From an uncultured Oscillospiraceae bacterium (lineage in GTDB: Bacteria > Bacillota > Clostridia > Oscillospirales > Acutalibacteraceae), in the NCBI GenBank assembly GCA_959596515.1, contig CAUFXR010000098.1:1-8459 (forward strand): DNA of 8,459 nt, given 5' to 3'. Every line of letters begins with the position of its first letter. Position 1 is the stretch's first letter. The position numbers and the translations under genes were made by a program. Positions 1-4,499 of this stretch are shown piece after piece. The notes under the pieces are model-generated. The model was not told the origin of the DNA. It worked only from the letters and a program-made list of their open reading frames with translations, and did no database searches.

Positions 1-52
1 GCGATATTGGCTGATTTCGGGTCCTAATTTTTCATATTTACTTTACAGTGCC

Positions 53-210
53 AAAAAAGAAGACATCCACTTTCTTCTGAAAGCAGATATCTTCTTGATA
101 TCCTAAATTTACCGCATAATAAAGCGCAAGTATAAAACTGAATAAAAATCGGAAAACACGCTATCATTTCACATGGCTTCTGCCACGCCCACCGACTTCC
201 TGCCAGCTTT
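53..210 (-). ncRNA. Candidate structured small RNA or leader RNA
   Basis: Seen: on the minus strand a consensus promoter (216-244) is followed by about 155 nt without a credible gene, ending in an intrinsic terminator (57-96, T-run 53-58). The predicted 5' end, at about 210, lies in a long irregular stem. AAAGCTGG + GGAAGTCGG (192-210) pair with CCGATTTTT + TCAGTTTT (134-152), with G-U pairs and one 2x2 internal loop. The loop holds a second hairpin, CGTGGC-AGAA-GCCATG (172-187). Inference: a promoter, a stem starting where transcription should start, and a terminator make a discrete RNA plausible. It could be a trans-acting small RNA, or an aptamer and attenuator for a gene beyond the left edge. 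It does not match any riboswitch, 6S or tmRNA consensus I recognise, so no family is named. Confidence 0.5.
57..96 (-). terminator. Intrinsic terminator on the minus strand
   Basis: Read on the minus strand, AAGAAGATATC pairs with GATGTCTTCTT (one G-U pair). Inside it, past TG/TG, CTTTC pairs with GAAAG around an AGAA loop. The outer arm runs directly into T residues (complement of A53-A58). On the plus strand no T-tract follows, so the orientation is minus. It would end the candidate RNA starting near 210, and any read-through from the DUF3842 gene. Confidence 0.75.
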
Positions 211-215
211 CTTAA

Positions 216-244
216 ATTATATAAAAAAGTCGATCCGCTGTCAA
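216..244 (-). promoter_or_regulatory. Near-perfect sigma-A promoter for the candidate RNA
   Basis: On the minus strand TTGACA (239-244) and TATAAT (216-221) match the consensus exactly and are separated by exactly 17 bp. The -35 box overlaps the TGA stop codon (241-243) of the DUF3842 gene. The start of transcription should fall near 208-210. No open reading frame with a ribosome binding site follows, which is why the transcript is interpreted as RNA-only or as a leader. Confidence 0.8.
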
Positions 245-672
245 TAGTCCTCTCCATTGACGGTTTTTAAGATCAGCGCTACCGCCTCTCCAATCAGATC
301 CGCAACAGCCCGTCCTCCGGCACCAATCACAATATTGTCGCATTTATTAATCGGTATTAAAATCTTTTTCGCCGAGCTCTGTCCTACCGCTACGGCCATC
401 TTTGGCGTGACCTCACCCATCAGGGCATCGGCAATCACAATTCCAATGGGGCCGGCGATAATATCCGCTTTGCGGCACCCTACCACCACGGCGTTTTCTC
501 CGGTAGCCGCGTTTTTTACCCCGCCTTTCATCATATTCGCTGTCGCTACACTGTTAGTCCCAACCGCCATAAGGTCGATTCTCCCATCTTGCCCTATGGC
601 CTCCGCCAACTGTTTGCCGATCTTGCCTCCCTGTCCATCTATAATTAAGATCCGATAACGGTTACCCTCCAC
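241..672 (-). CDS. DUF3842 family protein, function unknown
   Basis: A 143-residue soluble protein with no signal peptide or membrane segment. It fits the DUF3842 family, common in Clostridia and of unknown function; the length is normal for the family. Near the N terminus (residues 8-20) ILIIDGQGGKIGK resembles the first strand and glycine loop of a Rossmann-type nucleotide-binding fold. Other conserved-looking stretches are GTNSVAT (38-44), ATGEN (56-60), GPIGIVIADALMGEVTP (74-90) and ILIPINKC (104-111). The start is GTG at 670-672, chosen because GGAGG (683-687) lies 10 nt upstream and no ATG is available before the glycine loop. It has its own promoter near 775-780 and is divergent from the surface-protein gene. 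Its stop codon lies inside the -35 box of the next promoter. Binding of a nucleotide is an inference from the loop only. Confidence 0.85.
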   Translation of the reverse strand: MEGNRYRILIIDGQGGKIGKQLAEAIGQDGRIDLMAVGTNSVATANMMKGGVKNAATGENAVVVGCRKADIIAGPIGIVIADALMGEVTPKMAVAVGQSSAKKILIPINKCDNIVIGAGGRAVADLIGEAVALILKTVNGEDY

Positions 673-774
673 AGTCCGAATACCTCCGTTTCACTACTAC
701 TGAATTTACTGATTTTAGGAAATACTAAAATATAGCACGCAAGCACCTCTCATATGCCGCTCTACAACAGCTTT

Positions 775-780
775 ATTATA
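775..780 (-). promoter_or_regulatory. Extended -10 promoter for the DUF3842 gene
   Basis: The minus strand reads TG-T-TATAAT, a full -10 hexamer with the extended TGn element. The -35 region at the expected distance (TTCCTT, 798-803) is poor, as is common for extended -10 promoters. Transcription would start near 768, giving an untranslated leader of about 95 nt before the GTG start. In that leader an AT-rich hairpin (TTTTAG/CTAAAA, about 713-730) can form; its role, if any, is unknown. Confidence 0.6.
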
Positions 781-851
781 ACATCCGGTTTTAGAAAAAG
801 GAATCACCGTTCTGCAAGATTCGATGGTTTTCTTATTCTATTAAATTTTTG

Positions 852-880
852 TTGGCATAAGGTGCTTTTTATGCTACAAT
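852..880 (+). promoter_or_regulatory. Sigma-A promoter for the surface-protein gene
   Basis: TTGGCA (852-857) and TACAAT (875-880) are spaced by 17 bp, and the -10 is preceded by TGC, giving an extended -10. Predicted transcription start is near 887, leaving a leader of about 60 nt. The GGAGG ribosome binding site (933-937) sits 10 nt before the ATG at 948. Confidence 0.7.
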
Positions 881-947
881 TTATCTGTGAAATTGTCGAT
901 TTTATGGAGTTTGTTCCTATATTTCGATTTTCGGAGGACTGTAAGTC

Positions 948-2810
948 ATGATAGTAAAGCATCGGTTGCTCTGCATTCTTTTGACTCTCTCTTTGCTGGC
1001 GGCACTGCTGGCAAGTTCCGGTATAACCGCAAAGGCCAAGGGAATTCCCAGTCTATGGGATGGAACTGTGGACACTTCATGGTATAATCCGAACTCCCTA
1101 CAGAATAAATATACCATTTCCACCGCACCTCAGCTGGCCGGTCTGGCGGAGCTCGTAAATCAAGGAAATTCTCTTGAGGGTGTCTCTATCATCCTGAGTT
1201 CAGACCTGGATCTGGCTGGTCACAACTGGATTCCCATTGGGAACCAACTGGAAACAAAAGCGGGCCAAAAGTCTGCTGTGTTTCGCGGAAGCTTCGAGGG
1301 TAATGGCCATCTGATTTCCAATTTAACCATTGGTTCCCAATCCTCTCCCTATGAAGGCTCCTGTGCTGGATTATTCGGCGCCGTTGACGGACATATTTCC
1401 AATCTGAGCATAGAGAACGCTTCTATCTTTTTCAGCCCCAAGAAACAGGGAGATCAAACTTATGCCGCCAGCGCCGTTTTATGCGCCTATTTAGGAGAAT
1501 CCGGTTCCATTGATCATTGCTTGGTAACCGGTTCTTCCCTCTCTGCTATCACCCTACCCACCAGCCGGCTTCTCGCTACTGGTAGTCTCATCGGGATCTG
1601 CTACGGGCAAACCAGCAGCGCCTCTGTCCAAAAAGGCAGCTTATCGGATCCCAACGGATTCGGAACTATCGGCGGACTATGCGGCGCGGCAGGTCCTGGC
1701 GCGGTCTTAAAGCTTTGCTCCTTCTCTGGAGAAATCTCTGGAATTAAAAATGCCGTGGCTTCTTCTGTCGGCGGCTTTCTCGGCGCTTTCTTGAACGGAA
1801 CTGAAAAAGCGCCTGCTTCTATCCAGCAATGCTATGCCGAAGGAGAAATAACCGGGGGCACCTGGTCCGGCGGCTTGATCGGAAACGCCTCTAATCTGCT
1901 TATTGAAAACTGTTACACCACTGTTTCAGTGAAGGACGCTGTATACGGCGGTGGTTTTCTCGGTATTGGCGGCGACGTCTCCACTGCCGGAACTATTTCC
2001 AGTTCTTTCACATTCGGAAAAGTCTCTGATTGTTTTCTTTATGCTGGCGCTTTTACAGGCAGTCAAAAGGAAAACCTGGAAAAACTTTCCCAATGCTATT
2101 ATGTATCCGATCCCACCGCTCAGCTTCCGGAGCAGAACCCCAGCGCTCTGGCCATGTCTTCTGACTTCTTTCAGTCCGCCGCAGCTCTTACTTTACTGAA
2201 TAAAGGCGGCGAGGGGGCCTGGCTTCCAGGAGAGAAATTTCCTCACTGCGGCGCGGAACGTGCCGATTATTCGGCGGTGGAAAAAGCTATCGCCGCTATT
2301 CCCGCAGACTTAAGTAATTATACGGAAAAAACGGTAAGCGCGCTTAATGAAGTTACCGATCAGATCCTATACGGCTGTACCTTGGCGGAACAAAGCGAAG
2401 TGGATGCCATGGTTCAGAAGATTCAAACCGCTACCGCTGCCCTAGCCTTGCGTCCCGCCGACTATATACTGGTCGAGGAGGCTCTTTCCATGATTCCAGA
2501 GGATCTAAGCCTTTACACAACCGAGAGTGTGGACGCTTTGACCGCCGCGGTGGATGCGATCCCTTATGATCAGACCATCTTAAGCCAAGCCAAAGTAGAT
2601 TTATCGGCGCAAGCGATTGAACAGGCGGTGGTCAATCTGATTCCCCTGGAGAACGCGTCCGAGAAAAATGGGATGATCTCGCAGGAAGGCAATGATTCCC
2701 GTCCGGACACGGGAGACCGTAATTTTTTGACGCTTTGTGTTCCTCTGTTTCTTTCCGCTGGGCTTCTGGCTGGTTGGATCTTCCAAAAAAGAAAACACGC
2801 GGAAAGATAG
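948..2810 (+). CDS. Secreted GLUG-repeat surface protein with sortase signal
   Basis: A 620-residue exported protein. Residues 1-30 form a signal peptide (KHR, then a leucine-rich core, cleavage predicted after AKA). Residues 33-98 (LWDGTVDTSW, then YTISTAPQLAGLAELV, then DLDLAGHNWIPIG) are the usual lead-in of GLUG proteins. Glycine-rich GLUG-like units follow at about 140-160, 241-265, 274-303, 307-328, 333-361 and 366-388, suggesting a beta-solenoid. Two FIVAR-like helical repeats (about 439-501 and 503-567) share IPxDLSxYT and a following xxVxAL. The C terminus has RPDTG (585-589), a hydrophobic span (593-612) and a KRKHAER tail: an xPxTG wall-sorting signal, though not canonical LPxTG. 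The likely role is an adhesin or matrix-binding protein linked to peptidoglycan by a sortase; no sortase gene is present here and the ligand is unknown. Start ATG has GGAGG 10 nt upstream. It is monocistronic. Confidence 0.85.
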   Translation: MIVKHRLLCILLTLSLLAALLASSGITAKAKGIPSLWDGTVDTSWYNPNSLQNKYTISTAPQLAGLAELVNQGNSLEGVSIILSSDLDLAGHNWIPIGNQLETKAGQKSAVFRGSFEGNGHLISNLTIGSQSSPYEGSCAGLFGAVDGHISNLSIENASIFFSPKKQGDQTYAASAVLCAYLGESGSIDHCLVTGSSLSAITLPTSRLLATGSLIGICYGQTSSASVQKGSLSDPNGFGTIGGLCGAAGPGAVLKLCSFSGEISGIKNAVASSVGGFLGAFLNGTEKAPASIQQCYAEGEITGGTWSGGLIGNASNLLIENCYTTVSVKDAVYGGGFLGIGGDVSTAGTISSSFTFGKVSDCFLYAGAFTGSQKENLEKLSQCYYVSDPTAQLPEQNPSALAMSSDFFQSAAALTLLNKGGEGAWLPGEKFPHCGAERADYSAVEKAIAAIPADLSNYTEKTVSALNEVTDQILYGCTLAEQSEVDAMVQKIQTATAALALRPADYILVEEALSMIPEDLSLYTTESVDALTAAVDAIPYDQTILSQAKVDLSAQAIEQAVVNLIPLENASEKNGMISQEGNDSRPDTGDRNFLTLCVPLFLSAGLLAGWIFQKRKHAER

Positions 2811-2937
2811 GATTCTTGATTCACGGGCGAGATTGGACGCGATAAGCTGCGTTAAAAAACAATGTTAAAAAACGAATCTATAAATCAATATGAAATATTA
2901 TTTTTAGAAGTGAAATATAAAAAGGCCTTAAGAAAGC

Positions 2938-2972
2938 AAAAAGGTCCCGGAGAACTGTTCCGGGACCTTTTT
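2938..2972 (+). terminator. Strong intrinsic terminator after the surface-protein gene
   Basis: GGTCCCGGA (2943-2951) pairs perfectly with TCCGGGACC (2959-2967), and A5 (2938-2942) pairs with T5 (2968-2972), making a 14-bp stem with a 7-nt loop. It lies about 128 nt past the stop at 2810, which is farther than usual. The A and T flanks make it symmetric, but the only upstream gene is on the plus strand. Confidence 0.85.
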
Positions 2973-3253
2973 GGTCTCCCGCAGAAGCTCAAATTCTTTT
3001 AACTTTGTGGGAATTTTCTATTTCTGGGACGATCCGGTGAAATGTTGCTCTGATGAAAAATACAGTATAGGATTCTTAATCGGATTTTTACCAGAATACT
3101 TAGGGACAAATTAGGAGACAGCCGGACACTTTTCTCCCTCATTGGAATTTTTTACCGCCCCGCTTTTTAGAAAACTTCAGCACGCAAAGTAGGCAAATTT
3201 GTTTTTCAGGTAAAATTCCTTTCTTAGACTAGGCAGAGACAACGCATATGTGT

Positions 3254-3259
3254 TATAAT
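3254..3259 (+). promoter_or_regulatory. Extended -10 promoter for the PLP enzyme gene
   Basis: TATAAT preceded by TGT (3251-3253) forms a full extended -10; no good -35 is present at 16-18 bp. Transcription would start near 3266 with a leader of about 70 nt. That leader can form a small hairpin, GATAGC-CGAT-GCTATT. The ribosome binding site is AAGAGGG (3326-3332), 5 nt before the ATG at 3338. Confidence 0.6.
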
Positions 3260-3337
3260 AACTTTGTTTGACCAGATAGCCGATGCTATTGTGCTTATCA
3301 AAAGATCAGTTTCGATTAATACGAGAAGAGGGTAATT

Positions 3338-4348
3338 ATGGATCGCTCTATGGATTTAAAGTTTCAAAACATCGCTCCTATGATTTCAAACACACCGCTG
3401 CTTGAAATCCAATACAAATACCATGGTTCCGACCGACGGATTTTTGCGAAAGCGGAATATTATAATCTTTCCGGCAGCATCAAAGACCGAGTCGCCTTTC
3501 ATATTTTGAAAAAAGCCTATGAAAGCCATGAAATCCAAGACAGCGACTGCATTGTTGAGGCCACCAGCGGCAACACGGGAATTGCTTTTTCCGCCATGGG
3601 AAGTTACTTAGGCCATAAAGTGATCATCTACATGCCAGATTGGATGAGCCGGGAACGTATCTCTCTTATGGAAAGTTACGGCGCCAAGGTCCGCTTGGTT
3701 TCGAAAGAAGAAGGCGGTTTTTTAGGCTCTATTCAAATGACTGAGGATTTGGCAAAGCAAGGAAATGTTTTTCTTCCGCGTCAGTTTTCCAATGAGGATA
3801 ACGTTGAGACCCACTATCTCACTACTGGTGAGGAGATTGTCCAGCAGCTTTCCGCTCTCGGGTTAAAAGCGGACGGTACAGTAGCCGGTGTGGGAACCGG
3901 AGGGACTGTAATGGGAATCGGAAAACGGCTCAGGGAAGAAAACTCCAGCTGTAAAGTATATCCCCTTGAACCCTCTAATTCTCCTACGCTGTCCACTGGT
4001 TATCGGGTGGGAAAGCACCGGATCTACGGCATTTCCGACGAATTTATTCCCAGTATCGTAAAACTAGATAAGTTGGATCAGGTAATTTCCGTAGACGACG
4101 GAGATTCTATTCGTATGGCCAGGCTACTCTCTGAAGATCTGGGGATCGGCGTAGGCGTTTCCTCCGGCGCTAACTTTTTAGGCGCTGTAATCGCTCAAGA
4201 GCGTCTTGGCCCTGACAGCGTAGTCGTTACTGTCTTCGCTGACGATAATAAAAAATACTTGTCTACCGATTACTCTGTGCCTCAGCCTCCGAAAGAGGGA
4301 TATCTTACCAACGATATTCAACTGATCGATGTGATTGCCCATCGATAA
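3338..4348 (+). CDS. PLP-dependent cysteine synthase family enzyme
   Basis: A 336-residue cytoplasmic enzyme of the fold-type II PLP family (CysK/cystathionine beta-synthase group), close to the usual 300-330 residues. Landmarks: SNTPLLEI (17-24); the PLP lysine K49 in SGSIKDR; the substrate loop TSGNTG (76-81); QFSNEDN (149-155) with H159 and TTG (162-164); the phosphate-binding GTGGT (186-190); SSGAN (275-279) supplying the serine near the pyridine nitrogen; and YLST (307-310). All cofactor-binding elements are intact. Where O-acetylserine sulfhydrylases have GIGAGFIP, this protein has GISDEFIP (231-238), placing acidic residues D234 and E235 at the active-site entrance. The FADDNKKYLST segment (300-310) likewise departs from CysK. 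It may therefore be a cysteine lyase or hydroxyl-lyase instead of a synthase. Start ATG is supported by AAGAGGG at 5 nt spacing; the second ATG (3350) is too far from it. It stands alone, with no sulfur-assimilation neighbour. Confidence 0.85.
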   Translation: MDRSMDLKFQNIAPMISNTPLLEIQYKYHGSDRRIFAKAEYYNLSGSIKDRVAFHILKKAYESHEIQDSDCIVEATSGNTGIAFSAMGSYLGHKVIIYMPDWMSRERISLMESYGAKVRLVSKEEGGFLGSIQMTEDLAKQGNVFLPRQFSNEDNVETHYLTTGEEIVQQLSALGLKADGTVAGVGTGGTVMGIGKRLREENSSCKVYPLEPSNSPTLSTGYRVGKHRIYGISDEFIPSIVKLDKLDQVISVDDGDSIRMARLLSEDLGIGVGVSSGANFLGAVIAQERLGPDSVVVTVFADDNKKYLSTDYSVPQPPKEGYLTNDIQLIDVIAHR

Positions 4349-4450
4349 TCAGGGTAAAGGTGCCATGCCGGGGAAGATTTCCAGCGGGGCAATCCTTTCA
4401 TTTTATCACATGGGTTTACACGATTTTCTTGCTAGAAATTTTTTACAAAT

Positions 4451-4490
4451 AAAAACGCCTTGTGCTCACGAAAGAGCACAAGGCGTTTTT
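4451..4490. terminator. Bidirectional intrinsic terminator between convergent genes
   Basis: AAAAACGCCTTGTGCTC (4451-4467) and its exact reverse complement (4474-4490) form a 17-bp perfect stem with a 6-nt loop (ACGAAA). T5 follows on both strands, with one more T at 4491 on the plus strand. It lies about 100 nt after the PLP enzyme stop and 9 nt after the minus-strand muramidase stop, so it can serve both. Confidence 0.9.
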
Positions 4491-4499
4491 TCATCGCGA

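Larger units (their letters stand above)
2811..3337. other. Gene-free interval with terminator and promoter
   Basis: This 527-bp interval has no open reading frame with a credible start or a recognisable product. It holds the terminator at 2938-2972, an imperfect long-range inverted repeat (3144-3156 with 3209-3219), and the promoter of the PLP enzyme gene at 3254-3259. The first 125 bp after the surface-protein stop are AT-rich and contain the short direct repeat GTTAAAAAAC. No T-box, riboswitch or other known leader was recognised before the PLP enzyme gene. Confidence 0.6.

Noticed and set aside
24..257. 77-residue minus-strand open frame across the candidate RNA
   Set aside because: No ribosome binding site, Cys/Phe/Trp-rich composition unlike a bacterial protein, and it overlaps the DUF3842 stop, the promoter and the terminator.
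257..658. 133-residue plus-strand open frame opposite the DUF3842 gene
   Set aside because: It is the complementary-strand shadow of a clear family member, has no ribosome binding site, and its Pro/Ala/Ile-rich composition reflects the codons of the real gene.
2807..3077. 11-nt direct repeat ATAGGATTCTT (2807-2817 and 3067-3077) as target-site duplication
   Set aside because: The 260-bp segment between them has no terminal inverted repeats or transposase remnant, and an 11-nt match at this distance is expected by chance about as often as not.
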